Positions 25,422-34,110 of a stretch of 64,000 nucleotides of DNA are shown here, one piece after another. Every line of letters begins with the position of its first letter. Position 1 is the stretch's first letter. Under the pieces are notes generated by a model. That model was not told the DNA's origin and did not search any database. It worked only from the letters and a program-made list of their open reading frames with translations. Source of the stretch: DATFQI01 sp963816955. GTDB lineage: Bacteria > Actinomycetota > Thermoleophilia > Solirubrobacterales > Solirubrobacteraceae. The translations under genes and the position numbers were made by a program. Location of the stretch: assembly GCA_963816955.1 (NCBI GenBank), contig CAWFME010000007.1, positions 332,292 to 396,291 of the forward strand. Reading direction: 5' to 3'.

Positions 25422-26096
25422 ATGCGTGAGGTGGCCGATGGGGTCTTCCAGCTCAAGGGGGTCCCGAAGAACGCGATCAACGTCTACCTGGCGAACGGCG
25501 TCCTGTTCGACGCCGCCACGCGGCAGGGCGAGCGACGGGTCCTGCGCCAGTTGCGCGGCCATGCCGTCACCGAGCATGCGCTCACCCACGCGCACGCCGA
25601 CCATCAAGGAGCGTCACACCGCGTGTGCACTGAGCTCGGCATCCCGCTCGCCGTCGGCGAGCCCGACGTTCCGGCGATGGAGGGCGGGCCGGAGTACATC
25701 TCGTCGCTCCAGCATCCGGGGCTGCTCAATCGCATGCAGAAGCGCTTCTGGACTGGACCGGCACACCCGGTCGACCGCGCGTTGCGCGATGGCGACGAGG
25801 TCGGCGGCTTCGCCGTCCTTGACGTGCCGGGCCACTCGGTGGGCCACGTCGCCTTCTGGCGTGAGCGCGACCGGGTCCTGATCCTCGGCGACGTCGTCAA
25901 CACGATGAACCTGCTGACCACGCGCCCGGGTATCCAGGAGCCGCCCGAGGTCTTCACGCCCGACCCCGTCTCCAACCGCCGGGCGATCCGGCGGTTGGCG
26001 GCGCTCGAGCCACGTGTCGTCCTGGCCGGCCACGGGCCGCCGGTCTCCGACCCGGCGGCCCTCCCGGCCTTCGCGGCGACGCTGCCTACGCCGTGA
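25422..26096 (+). CDS. Metallo-beta-lactamase-fold hydrolase
   Basis: 224 aa. Metal motif 'THAHADHQG' (H56, H58, D60, H61), second-sphere His in 'GHSVGHVAFW', Asp in 'VLILGDVVN' and final His in 'VVLAGHGPP' give a complete two-metal site. The N-terminal strand 'REVADGVFQLKGVPKNAINV' is typical of glyoxalase II-like members. Substrate unknown. A possible weak ribosome-binding site (GGAGG) lies about 10 bases upstream of the ATG. Confidence 0.88.
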   Translation: MREVADGVFQLKGVPKNAINVYLANGVLFDAATRQGERRVLRQLRGHAVTEHALTHAHADHQGASHRVCTELGIPLAVGEPDVPAMEGGPEYISSLQHPGLLNRMQKRFWTGPAHPVDRALRDGDEVGGFAVLDVPGHSVGHVAFWRERDRVLILGDVVNTMNLLTTRPGIQEPPEVFTPDPVSNRRAIRRLAALEPRVVLAGHGPPVSDPAALPAFAATLPTP

Positions 26097-26256
26097 GGGC
26101 GGTGTGTCCGCCGGCGCCTCAGGCGTGGGTACCGTCGCTCGCGACCTGCGCATCGGTGACGAGGGTCGCGTTGTGCCCCGTCGCCGTCAGGACCTCATCC
26201 GTGGAGTTGTTGCCGAGCACCGCGACGTCCGCAGGGAGCGAGGTGGCCGGCCGTGG

Positions 26257-26325
26257 TGGTTCCATGTCGAGAACCGCCGGCCGGCTCCGCTCTCCAGGTG
26301 AAGGGCCTCGAACAGGCGCGGCCCA
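26257..26325 (+). promoter_or_regulatory. Putative ECF42-type promoter with conserved downstream segment, copy 1
   Basis: A block of about 69 bases nearly identical to the one at 28971-29040. It contains TGTCGA (26265-26270), a 17-base spacer and CGCTC (26288-26292), then a conserved run ending CTCGAAC. The ECF42 sigma group is reported to use TGTCGA at -35 and a CG(A/T)C-type -10. An ECF42 gene lies 3 kb downstream. It drives the DUF899 gene here. Sigma assignment is inference. Confidence 0.6.
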
Positions 26326-26346
26326 CGAGAGATAACGGAGGCCCCG

Positions 26347-27027
26347 ATGAGCACCGCCAGACCCGACATCGTCACCCCCGAGGAGTGGCGCGCGGCGCGC
26401 GAGGCGCTGCTCGTGAAGGAGAAGGCGCACACCCGCGCGCGTGACGCCCTTGCGGCCGAGCGGCGCCGCATGCCGATGATCCGCGTGGACGAGCACTATC
26501 GCTTCACCGCGCCCGGCGGCGGGGACGCGACGCTGCTCGACCTCTTCGACGGCAGCCGCCAGCTCGTGCTGTACCGGTTCTTCATGGATCCGGACATGGA
26601 CGTCTACCCGGAGCGCGGCTGTCCCGGCTGCTCGATGTACGCCGACCAGTTGGGCAACCTGCTGCACCTGCGCGAGCGCGACACCCGCTTCGTCGCCGTC
26701 AGCCGCGGCGAGCAGGAGCACCTGCAGCGCTATCGCGAGCATATGGGCTGGGAGTTCCCCTGGTACACGCTGCGCGACGACTTCGACGCCGACTTCGACG
26801 TCGCGGAGTGGCACGGCACGAACGTGTTCCTGCGCGACGGCGACGAGGTCTACCGCACGTACTTCGTCGACGCCCGCGGCGACGAGGCGCTCGGCTCGGC
26901 CTGGAGCTTCCTCGACATCACGCCATACGGCCGCCAGGAGGACTGGGAGGACTCCCCCGAGGGCTGGCCGCAGACCCCGCCGTACACCTGGGCCGGCTGG
27001 CACGACAAGTACGAGCGGTCGCTCTGA
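26347..27027 (+). CDS. DUF899 family thioredoxin-fold protein
   Basis: 226 aa with GGAGG 5 bases before the ATG. 'VTPEEWRAAREALLVKEKAH' is the usual family opening. A thioredoxin-like region has 'LVLYRFFMDPDM', the redox-type pair in 'RGCPGCSMYADQL' (CxxC at about residues 94-97), 'FVAVSRGEQEHLQRY' and 'GWEFPWYTLRDDFDADF'. It ends 'DITPYGRQEDWEDSPEGWPQ'. Members are predicted disulfide oxidoreductases of unknown substrate. It follows the putative ECF42 promoter, so stress-type control with the DGPF protein is likely. Confidence 0.88.
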   Translation: MSTARPDIVTPEEWRAAREALLVKEKAHTRARDALAAERRRMPMIRVDEHYRFTAPGGGDATLLDLFDGSRQLVLYRFFMDPDMDVYPERGCPGCSMYADQLGNLLHLRERDTRFVAVSRGEQEHLQRYREHMGWEFPWYTLRDDFDADFDVAEWHGTNVFLRDGDEVYRTYFVDARGDEALGSAWSFLDITPYGRQEDWEDSPEGWPQTPPYTWAGWHDKYERSL

Positions 27028-27107
27028 CCCGGCGTGACCGTGATCGCCGGCTCCGTCCGCGCGGCAGCCCGTGACAGCCACCCGCGGTTCTGGGATGGTG
27101 GCAAGGG

Positions 27108-28274
27108 ATGGAAGCCTCTGCAGGCTCCTCGGCGATGCAGCTGCTCCTCGACGAGCAGGCGGCGCTGCGGCGCGTCGCCACCCTGGTAGCCGGGGCGAGC
27201 GACCCCAGGCAGATCTTCGCGACCGTGACGGAGGAGGTCGGGCGCCTGCTCGGTGCCCACACCGCGAACATGGTCCGCTACCGCCACGATGGCACCGCCG
27301 ACGTCATCGGTGGCTGGAACGAGCCGGGTGTGCCGAGCGTGCAGGTCGGCGCGCGTCTGCAGCTCGACGGCGACACGCTCGCGCCGAAGATCTGTCGCAG
27401 CGGGCAGCCGGAGCGTGTCGACGACTACGGCGGCATCACCGGGTCCCTCGCCGAGCGGTTGCGCGAGCTCGGGATCCGCTCAGGCGTCGGAGCGCCGATC
27501 GTCCTCAACGGCGAGCTGTGGGGTGCGGTGGTCATCTCGAGCGTCGAGGTGCGGGGCTTCCCGGCCGGCGACGAGCATCGCGTCGCGGCCTTCACGGAGC
27601 TCGTCGCGCAAGCGCTCGCCAACGCGGAGGCGCGCGAGCAGCTGACCGCGTCGCGGGCGCGCGTGGTCACGGCCGGGGACGCGGAGCGGCAGCGACTCGA
27701 GCGCAATCTCCACGACGGCGCGCAGCAGCGCCTGGTCGGAATCGCCTTGTCGCTGCGACTGCTCGATCGGCGCATCGACGACGACCCGGCGCAGGCGCAT
27801 GCGTTGCTCTCGTCCGTGGTGGAGGAGCTCAGACAGGGACTCGCCGAGCTGCGCGAGCTCGCCCGCGGGCTGCACCCGGCCGTCCTGACCGACCACGGAC
27901 TCCACGCGGCGGTCGCGGCAGTCGCACAGCGGGCGCCCCTACCGGTCGAGCTGACGTTCGACCAGGGCGAACGACCCTCCGAGGCGGTCGAGGTCGCCGC
28001 CTACTACGTGGTGTCGGAGGCGCTGACGAACGTCGCGAAGTACGCCGCGGCGACCGAAGCCAGGGTGGAGGTGCGGAGGCTGGGCGACAGGCTGGTCGTC
28101 GTGGTCTCCGACGACGGAGCAGGCGGCGCCGACATGCGCGGCGGCTCGGGCCTGCGCGGTCTCGAGGACCGCGTCGAGGCGCTGGGCGGTCGCCTGCATG
28201 TGCAGAGCCTGCCCGGTGAGGGGACCTCGGTCCGCGCCGACGTCCCGCTGGTCACGGGGGAGGTGCTCGCGTGA
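27108..28274 (+). CDS. GAF-domain sensor histidine kinase, NarL-type, orphan
   Basis: 388 aa, soluble: no membrane helix. GAF domain at about residues 18-170 ('ATLVAGASDPRQIFATVTEE', 'GVGAPIVLNGELWGAVVI'), then HisKA_3 with 'QRLERNLHDGAQQRLVGIAL' (phosphoacceptor His in LHDG) and an HATPase with N box 'SEALTNVAKYA' and G box 'DDGAGGADMRGGSGLRG'. No response regulator gene adjoins; the next gene is a hydrolase overlapping by GTGA. The regulator must be encoded elsewhere. Confidence 0.88.
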   Translation: MEASAGSSAMQLLLDEQAALRRVATLVAGASDPRQIFATVTEEVGRLLGAHTANMVRYRHDGTADVIGGWNEPGVPSVQVGARLQLDGDTLAPKICRSGQPERVDDYGGITGSLAERLRELGIRSGVGAPIVLNGELWGAVVISSVEVRGFPAGDEHRVAAFTELVAQALANAEAREQLTASRARVVTAGDAERQRLERNLHDGAQQRLVGIALSLRLLDRRIDDDPAQAHALLSSVVEELRQGLAELRELARGLHPAVLTDHGLHAAVAAVAQRAPLPVELTFDQGERPSEAVEVAAYYVVSEALTNVAKYAAATEARVEVRRLGDRLVVVVSDDGAGGADMRGGSGLRGLEDRVEALGGRLHVQSLPGEGTSVRADVPLVTGEVLA

Positions 28275-28933
28275 TCGAAGCCGTGCTGCTCGTTCCGGGC
28301 TCCTGGCACGGCGCCTGGTGCTACGACGCCGTCGCCGAGCGACTCGCGGACCTGCGTGTGACCGCGATCGACCTGCCCAGCAACGACGGCGCGGCGGGTC
28401 TGGCCGACGACGCGGAAGCGGTGCGCGCCGCGCTCGACGGGATCGGCGAGCCGGCGCTCGTGGTCGGACACTCCTACGGCGGCATCGCGATCAGCGAGGG
28501 CGCCGCCGGATCCCCGCAGGCCGCCGCGCTCGTGTACCTGTGCGCGTTCATGCTCGAACCGGGCCAGGCGCTGCTCGACGCGATGAACCACGAGCTGCCG
28601 CCGTGGATCGCACTCGACGAGGCGGCCGGTGCCCACCTCGCCCAGGACACGGAGCGCTCGCTCTACGGCGACTGTCCGGCGGACGTCGCCAGGGAGGCGG
28701 CCGAGCGGCTCACCCGCCAGTCCGTCGCGGCGATCGCCACGCCGCAGACCGTCGCGGCCTGGCAGGCGCTGCCGAGCACCTACGTGATCTGCGAGCAGGA
28801 CCAGGCGGTCCCACCTCCGGCGCAGGAGGCGATGGCCTCACGCGCAGCGACCGTGGAGCGGCTGCCGTCGTCGCATTCGCCGTTCCTGTCTCGCCCGGAC
28901 GATGTGGCCGCGATCGTGCGGCGCGCGCTCTAG
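28271..28933 (+). CDS. Alpha/beta hydrolase, MenH/esterase-like
   Basis: 220 aa. Oxyanion-hole segment 'LLVPGSWHGAWCYD', nucleophile elbow 'VGHSYGG' (S68), late acid region 'STYVICEQDQAVPP' and catalytic His in 'LPSSHSPFLSRPDDVA' give a full triad. This small 'HGAWCYD' type resembles plant methylesterase-like hydrolases. Its GTG overlaps the kinase stop. Substrate unknown. It is followed by the second ECF42-like promoter block. Confidence 0.85.
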   Translation: MIEAVLLVPGSWHGAWCYDAVAERLADLRVTAIDLPSNDGAAGLADDAEAVRAALDGIGEPALVVGHSYGGIAISEGAAGSPQAAALVYLCAFMLEPGQALLDAMNHELPPWIALDEAAGAHLAQDTERSLYGDCPADVAREAAERLTRQSVAAIATPQTVAAWQALPSTYVICEQDQAVPPPAQEAMASRAATVERLPSSHSPFLSRPDDVAAIVRRAL

Positions 28934-28970
28934 CACGCGCCCGGATCGCTCCGGCTGGGGCGCGGTCGCG

Positions 28971-29040
28971 TGGTTCCATGTCGAGAAGCGCCGGCCGGCT
29001 CCGCTCACCAGGTGAAGGGCCTCGAACCAGGTGCGGCCCC
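28971..29040 (+). promoter_or_regulatory. Putative ECF42-type promoter with conserved downstream segment, copy 2
   Basis: TGTCGA (28979-28984), 17 bases, CGCTC (29002-29006), then the same GGTGAAGGGCCTCGAAC as copy 1. It sits directly before the DGPF gene and the ECF42 gene, so the sigma factor would be autoregulated. Copies differ at four or five positions plus one indel. Confidence 0.62.
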
Positions 29041-29061
29041 GAGACACCAGGAGACACCACG

Positions 29062-29481
29062 ATGCCGAAGTACCTGCTGCTCAAGCACTACCGCGGCGGC
29101 CCGGAGCCGCACCGTCCCGTGCCCCCGATGGACCAGTGGGCGCCCGAGGACGTGGAGGCGCACATCGCCTTCCAGAATCACGTCAGCGAGCTGCTCGAGT
29201 CCAACGGCGAGTACGTCGAGGCGCAGGCGCTCGCGCCGGCGCAGACCTGGGTGCGCTACGGCGGCCCGGACGCCGCCCCCGTCACCACCGACGGCCCGCA
29301 TCCCGAGACCAGCGACCTGGTCGCGGGCTACTGGATGATCGACGTCGATTCGCACGAGCGTGCGGTCGAGCTCGCGGCCTACGTCTCCTCCGAGCCCGGC
29401 CCGGGAGGGGAGCCGCTGTACGAGTGGATCGACGTCCGGGAGGTCATGTGGGAGCGCCCTCGGACGACCGACGCGGCGTGA
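29062..29481 (+). CDS. DGPF-domain (YCII-related) protein
   Basis: 139 aa. Opens 'MPKYLLLKHYRGGPEPHRPV' and contains 'EAQALAPAQTWVRYGG', 'VTTDGPHPETSDLVAGYWMI' and 'ELAAYVSSEPGPGGEPLYEW', the DGPF pattern (here DGPH). Proteins of this family are the conserved partners of ECF42 sigma factors. Biochemical role unknown; a dimeric alpha+beta barrel is expected. The stop overlaps the GTG of the sigma gene, so the two are coupled. Confidence 0.9.
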   Translation: MPKYLLLKHYRGGPEPHRPVPPMDQWAPEDVEAHIAFQNHVSELLESNGEYVEAQALAPAQTWVRYGGPDAAPVTTDGPHPETSDLVAGYWMIDVDSHERAVELAAYVSSEPGPGGEPLYEWIDVREVMWERPRTTDAA

Positions 29482-30674
29482 TCGACGGGCCGGCGCAACG
29501 GCTGGACGGGAGCGCGCTGCGCGCTCTCGTCCCCCGGGTGCTCGCGGGGCTGGTCCGGCGGGGCGAGGACTTCGACGCCGCCGAGGACGCGCTGCAGGAG
29601 GCGCTGCTGGAGGCGCTGCGGGTGTGGCCCGAGCACCCGCCGCTGGACCCGCGCGCGTGGCTGCTGACGGTCGCGACCCGGCGGCTCGTCGACGCCCGCC
29701 GCAGCGAGGCCGCCCGCCAGCGCCGCGAGGAGACGACCCACGCGGAGCCGCAGCCTCCTCCCACGGAGGAGGGCGACGACACGCTCTTCCTGCTCTTCTG
29801 CTGCTGCCACCCCGACCTCGCGCCCGCGTCCCAGGTGGCGCTGACCCTGCGCGCCGTCGGCGGCCTCACCACCAAGGAGATCGCCGACGCCTTCTACGTG
29901 CCGGAGGCGACGATGGCGCAGCGGATCAGCCGCGCCAAGCGCGCCCTGCGCGACCGCCGCCTGGACCGGCCCGGCGACCTCGCCGTCGTGCTGCGCGTGC
30001 TCTACCTCGTCTACACGGCCGGCCACGCGGCCCGCGTGGACCTGGCGCGCGAGGCGATCCGGCTCGCCCGCCAGCTCACCCTCGCCACCGAGGAGCCGGA
30101 GGCGCGCGGGCTGCTCGCGCTGATGCTCCTCAACCACGCCCGCCTGGAGGCGCGATTCGACTCCGAGGGTCGCATCGTCACGCTCGACCGGCAGGACCGC
30201 GGCCTGTGGGACACCCGCGAGATCGCCGAGGGCGTGCGCGTCCTGCAGTCGGCGCTGGCGCTTCAGCGCCCCGGGCGCTACCAGATCGAGGCCGCCATCG
30301 CCGCCCTGCACGACGACGCGTCCACCGCCGAGGAGACCGACTGGCCGCAGATCCTCGCCTGGTACGACGACCTCGTCGCCCTCAGCGACGACCCGGTGCG
30401 CCAGGACCCCGCCGCCGCGCTCGGCCGCGCGGTCGCGGTCGGCCACGTGCGCGGTCCCGCCGCGGGGCTGCTCGAGACCGATCGGCTGCGCGAGGTCCTC
30501 GGCGACCGCCACCGGTGGCACGCCGTCCGCGGCCACCTGCACGAGCTCGACGGCGACCTGCCCACCGCCGCCACGTCTTACGCCGAAGCCGCCCGGCGCG
30601 CGACGAACGTCGCCGAGCGCGACCACCTGGTCCGCCAGGCCGCCCGCGCGCGGGCCGGCGAGCAGTCCGGCTGA
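29478..30674 (+). CDS. ECF42-group RNA polymerase sigma factor
   Basis: 398 aa, twice the size of a simple ECF sigma. Region 2 at about residues 15-85 ('DFDAAEDALQEALLEALRVW', 'DPRAWLLTVATRRLVDARRS'), region 4 at about 115-170 ('SQVALTLRAVGGLTTKEIAD', 'EATMAQRISRAKRALRDR'), then the long C-terminal extension (DUF6596/TPR-like) from about 185 with 'VLRVLYLVYTAGHAARVDLA' and 'LALMLLNHARLEARFD'. No anti-sigma gene is present, as expected for ECF42, whose extension is thought to control activity. Probably drives the two TGTCGA promoter blocks in this region. Confidence 0.93.
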   Translation: MIDGPAQRLDGSALRALVPRVLAGLVRRGEDFDAAEDALQEALLEALRVWPEHPPLDPRAWLLTVATRRLVDARRSEAARQRREETTHAEPQPPPTEEGDDTLFLLFCCCHPDLAPASQVALTLRAVGGLTTKEIADAFYVPEATMAQRISRAKRALRDRRLDRPGDLAVVLRVLYLVYTAGHAARVDLAREAIRLARQLTLATEEPEARGLLALMLLNHARLEARFDSEGRIVTLDRQDRGLWDTREIAEGVRVLQSALALQRPGRYQIEAAIAALHDDASTAEETDWPQILAWYDDLVALSDDPVRQDPAAALGRAVAVGHVRGPAAGLLETDRLREVLGDRHRWHAVRGHLHELDGDLPTAATSYAEAARRATNVAERDHLVRQAARARAGEQSG

Positions 30675-30686
30675 CCCATCCGGGCG

Positions 30687-33263
30687 CTACTCGTACTGCA
30701 GCGCCCTCAGGACGTTGAGCTTGGCGGCACGGCGGGCCGGGATGATCGCGGCGAGCACGCCGGCGATCAGGGCGACGATCGTGAACGCCACGAGCTGGCC
30801 CCACGGGACCGAGAAGCCGATCCCCTCGTCGGCCAGCGCGTTGGACACGAGCGCCGCCAGGAACATCCCGAGCGGGAGCCCGACCGCCGCGCCGATCAGC
30901 GCCGTGATCACGCTCTCCTGGCGGACCATGCGGCGCACCTGGCGGCGGGTCATGCCGACGGCGCGGAGCATCCCGAGCTCCCGGGTGCGCTCGAAGACCG
31001 ACAGGATCAGCGTGTTCACCATCCCGAAGAGGCTCACGATCACCGACAGCGCGAGCAGGACGTAGAACAGGTTCAGGATCTGGTCGAGGCCGCCGGCCCG
31101 GACGTCCACCCAGCCGGCCTCGGTGTCGAGCTTGAGCTCCGGGAAGCCCTGGAGCGCGCCGCGCAGGGCGGCGGTGTTCTGCGCGGTGGCGTCGCCGTCG
31201 ATCTCCACGAACGTGAACAGGTTGCGCGGTCGCGGGAACGCCTCGTCGAACTTCTCCTGCGGGATCGCGACCTTCGCGAGCAGCGGCTCGAGCTTGTCTA
31301 TCGACCGGGGCGCCTGCAGCGAAGCGACGGTCAGCTCGATCGGGCTGCCCGCGGCCGTGGTGACCTGGAACGTGTCGCCGATCGAGAGGTCGTGCTTCTC
31401 CGCGAACGACTGCCGGAGGATCGCCTGGTCGCCCGTGAGGGCTCCCGGCGTCAACTCGCTGCCCTTCGTGAGGAACACGTTGAACGTCTCGTCCGCGTCG
31501 CGGTCCATGCCCATGACGCCGATCTCCTCGTCGAACGCCACGGCGTTGTCGCTGCGCACGCTCGAGGCGACCTGCACGCCGTCGACCTCGGCGAGCGCGT
31601 CGCCGGCGGCGGCCGGGAAGGTCGAGTACCCGTTCTCGGAGGTCAGCACGTAGTCGGCGTCGACGATGTTGTCGAGCGAGTCCTCGGCCGTGGCGCTCAT
31701 GCCGGCGCCGAGGGTGGCGACGAGCGTGACGAGCGCGAGGCCGATCATCAGCGCGGCGGCGGTGCGCGCGGTGCGCACCGGGTTGCGCTGCGAGTTGCGC
31801 AGCGCCAGCCGGCCCGCGGCGCCCGCGATCCGCTCGGAGGGCCGGCCGACGGCGGACGCGATCGGCACCACCAGCCGCGAGGAGACCAGCCAGAAGGCGA
31901 CGAACATGCACAGGCAGCCGAGCGCGGTCACCAACAGCGAGCTGCCCGTGTCGAGCACGCCCGAGCCGCCCCAGACCAGCAGCACGATCGCGATCACCGC
32001 GGTGACCGGCCGCAGCCAGCCGTGCCGCGTGAGCCGCCCGGGCGGCAGCGTCGCGCCCTCCCGCACGGCGGCGATCGGCGGGATGGCCATCGCGCGGCGC
32101 GCCGGGATGATCGTGGCGAGCATCGTGATGCCGACGCCGAGCACCAGCGACACGACGATCGTGCGCGTGGCCAGCACGAGGCCCGACTGCGGCATCGAGA
32201 GGTTCATGGCGTCGAAGACGGCGCTCAGCCCCCTCGCCAGCGCCACGCCGCCGAACAGGCCGAGCACCGAGGCCAGCACGCCGAGCGCGAAGCCCTCGAG
32301 CAGCACGGAGCGCATGATCTGCTTGCGCGACGCGCCCAGCGTCCGCAGCGTGGCGAACTCCCGCACCCGCTGCGCGAGCGTGATGGTCAGCGTGTTGTAG
32401 ATCACGAACGAGCCGACGCCGAGCGCGATCACCGCGAACGCGAGCAGGAAGTAGCGGATGAAGTCCACGCCCTCGCTGATGCCCGAGGAGTCCGCGCTGG
32501 CCTGCTCGTCACCGGTGCGCACCTGCGCGCTCGCCGGGAGCAGCGGCTCGATGTTCGCGGTCAGCTGCTCGGGCGTCACGCCCTCCTCGGAGGCCAGGAA
32601 GATCGTGTCCAGCTGCCCCTCCTTGTCGAGCAGTTGCTGCGCGGTGGAGACGTCGAAGACGGCGAGCGTGGCGCCGCCGAGCGACTCGACGTCACCCAGG
32701 CGCGCGATGCCCGTGACCGTGAACTCCTTGGCCGGCCCCTCTGCGGCGGCCCGGACGCGGTCGCCGATCGCCCAGCCCTGATCCTTCGCCGTGCCCTCGT
32801 CGATCACCACCTGCGACGAGCCGGCGGCCCACTGCCCGTCCACGAGCCGCAGCGGGTTGAAGCGGTCGGCGTTGCCGTCGAAGCCGAACCCGAACGACGG
32901 CGCCTGGCTGGTGCCGGCCGCCTCGCCCTTCTCGTTGTAGAGCTTGACCGTGTTGCCTTCAGACTGCAGGTCGAAGATCGCGCCCTCCGCCTGCTGGACC
33001 CCCTCGGCGCCGCGCACCTTCTGCAGGAGGGACTCCGGCACCGTCGCCTTGCCGGTCGTGGAGTACTCGACGACCTGCTTGCCGGAGATCACCGCGCTCG
33101 TGTCGTCGTAGGAGCCCGTGAAGATCCCGTCGAACGCGCGCTGGATGCTGTCGGTGAGCACATAGGTGCCGCTCACCATCGCCACGCCGAGCACCACGGC
33201 CAGCGCGGTCAGCAGCGCGCGCACCTTGCGGAACGCGAGGCCCTTCAATGCGACGCGTCTCAT
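30687..33263 (-). CDS. ABC transporter permease, FtsX/MacB-like (double)
   Basis: 858 aa from 'MRRVALKGLAFRKVRALLTA'. First helix at about residues 17-40 and a MacB_PCD-like extracytoplasmic domain at about 45-260. An FtsX core follows ('YFLLAFAVIALGVGSFVIYN', 'REFATLRTLGASRKQIMRSV'). A second set includes 'NSQRNPVRTARTAAALMIGL', another periplasmic domain and a second FtsX core ('SVFERTRELGMLRAVGMTRR'), ending 'AAKLNVLRALQYE'. It is the full-length type with two FtsX domains, working with the ATPase encoded just upstream (ATGA overlap). The cargo is probably a lipid or lipoprotein; this is not shown by sequence. Confidence 0.92.
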   Translation of the reverse strand: MRRVALKGLAFRKVRALLTALAVVLGVAMVSGTYVLTDSIQRAFDGIFTGSYDDTSAVISGKQVVEYSTTGKATVPESLLQKVRGAEGVQQAEGAIFDLQSEGNTVKLYNEKGEAAGTSQAPSFGFGFDGNADRFNPLRLVDGQWAAGSSQVVIDEGTAKDQGWAIGDRVRAAAEGPAKEFTVTGIARLGDVESLGGATLAVFDVSTAQQLLDKEGQLDTIFLASEEGVTPEQLTANIEPLLPASAQVRTGDEQASADSSGISEGVDFIRYFLLAFAVIALGVGSFVIYNTLTITLAQRVREFATLRTLGASRKQIMRSVLLEGFALGVLASVLGLFGGVALARGLSAVFDAMNLSMPQSGLVLATRTIVVSLVLGVGITMLATIIPARRAMAIPPIAAVREGATLPPGRLTRHGWLRPVTAVIAIVLLVWGGSGVLDTGSSLLVTALGCLCMFVAFWLVSSRLVVPIASAVGRPSERIAGAAGRLALRNSQRNPVRTARTAAALMIGLALVTLVATLGAGMSATAEDSLDNIVDADYVLTSENGYSTFPAAAGDALAEVDGVQVASSVRSDNAVAFDEEIGVMGMDRDADETFNVFLTKGSELTPGALTGDQAILRQSFAEKHDLSIGDTFQVTTAAGSPIELTVASLQAPRSIDKLEPLLAKVAIPQEKFDEAFPRPRNLFTFVEIDGDATAQNTAALRGALQGFPELKLDTEAGWVDVRAGGLDQILNLFYVLLALSVIVSLFGMVNTLILSVFERTRELGMLRAVGMTRRQVRRMVRQESVITALIGAAVGLPLGMFLAALVSNALADEGIGFSVPWGQLVAFTIVALIAGVLAAIIPARRAAKLNVLRALQYE

Positions 33264-34034
33264 CGCGCCGCCAGCTCGTCCATCGTCGCCAGGATCTCGT
33301 GCGCGGTAGCAGGCCGCCAGATCGCGCACGATGTGCCCGTCGTCGAGGAACAGCACGCGGTCCGCGATCGCCGCCGCCTGCGGGTCGTGCGTGACCATGA
33401 CCGTCGTCTGGCCGAGCGTGTCGACCATGTCGCGCAACAGGCCGAGGATCTCCGCGCCCGTGCGCGAGTCGAGGTTGCCGGTCGGCTCGTCGGCGAACAT
33501 GACCACGGGCTTGGACACCACGGCGCGGGCCACCGCCACGCGCTGCTGCTGGCCGCCGGAGAGCTCGGCCGGACGGTGCGAGCGCCGGTCCGTCGAGCCC
33601 GACCTTCTCCATCACCTCTTCGTGCCACCCGGCTTCGGGGCGCGACCCGGCGATCTCGAGCGGGAGGAGGATGTTCTCCTCCGCGGTCAGCATCGGGAGC
33701 AGGTTGAAGAACTGGAAGATGAACCCGATGTGGCTGCGCCGCAGCTTGGTCAGCGCGTTGTCGTCGAGCGCGGTGATCTCCGTCTCGTCGATCGTGACCG
33801 TGCCGCTGTCGGGCCGATCGAGGCCGGCGAGGATGTGCATCAGCGTCGACTTGCCCGAGCCCGACGGACCCATCACCGCGGTCAGCCGGTGACGCTCGAT
33901 CTCGAGCGACACCCCGCGCAGCGCGTGGACGGCCGCCTCACCCTCCCCGTACGTCCGCGTGACCTCGGCGGCCCTGATGACGGCCCCGTCGCTCCTCTGG
34001 ACCCCGGATCGGGCACTGCGGATGCGATCGTCAT
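33260..34034 (-). pseudogene. ABC transporter ATP-binding protein (MacB/LolD-like), frameshifted
   Basis: Reading across frames gives 'AVIRAAEVTRTYGEGEAAVH', Walker A 'GPSGSGKSTLMHILAGLDRP', Q-loop 'FIFQFFNLLPMLTAEENI', signature 'AELSGGQQQRVAVARAVVSK', Walker B 'VVMFADEPTGNLDSRTG', switch His in 'VMVTHDPQAAAIADRV' and the end 'TAHEILATMDELAAR'. Frame changes are needed near 34000 (GGGGCC run), 33590 and 33310. The last one makes the ATPase frame run into the permease, which mimics a fusion protein. All functional motifs persist, so base-call errors are likely. Partner of the double-FtsX permease. Confidence 0.8.
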
Positions 34035-34110
34035 GCGGTAGGGCTCCTTCTCGTCGAGGCGCCTTCCGCAGCGCGACGCTAACCGCGCTGGTCGCCGAAA
34101 AGCAAGTCCG

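Noticed and set aside
26263..26336. Leader peptide MSRTAGRLRSPGEGPRT in the ECF42-like block
   Set aside because: Its ATG overlaps the proposed -35 hexamer, so it would not be transcribed from that promoter; the two copies also differ by a frame-changing indel.
30687..33539. ATPase-permease fusion protein
   Set aside because: The apparent fusion is created by the frameshift near 33310; normal stop/start overlap (ATGA at 33260-33263) is present in the correct frame.
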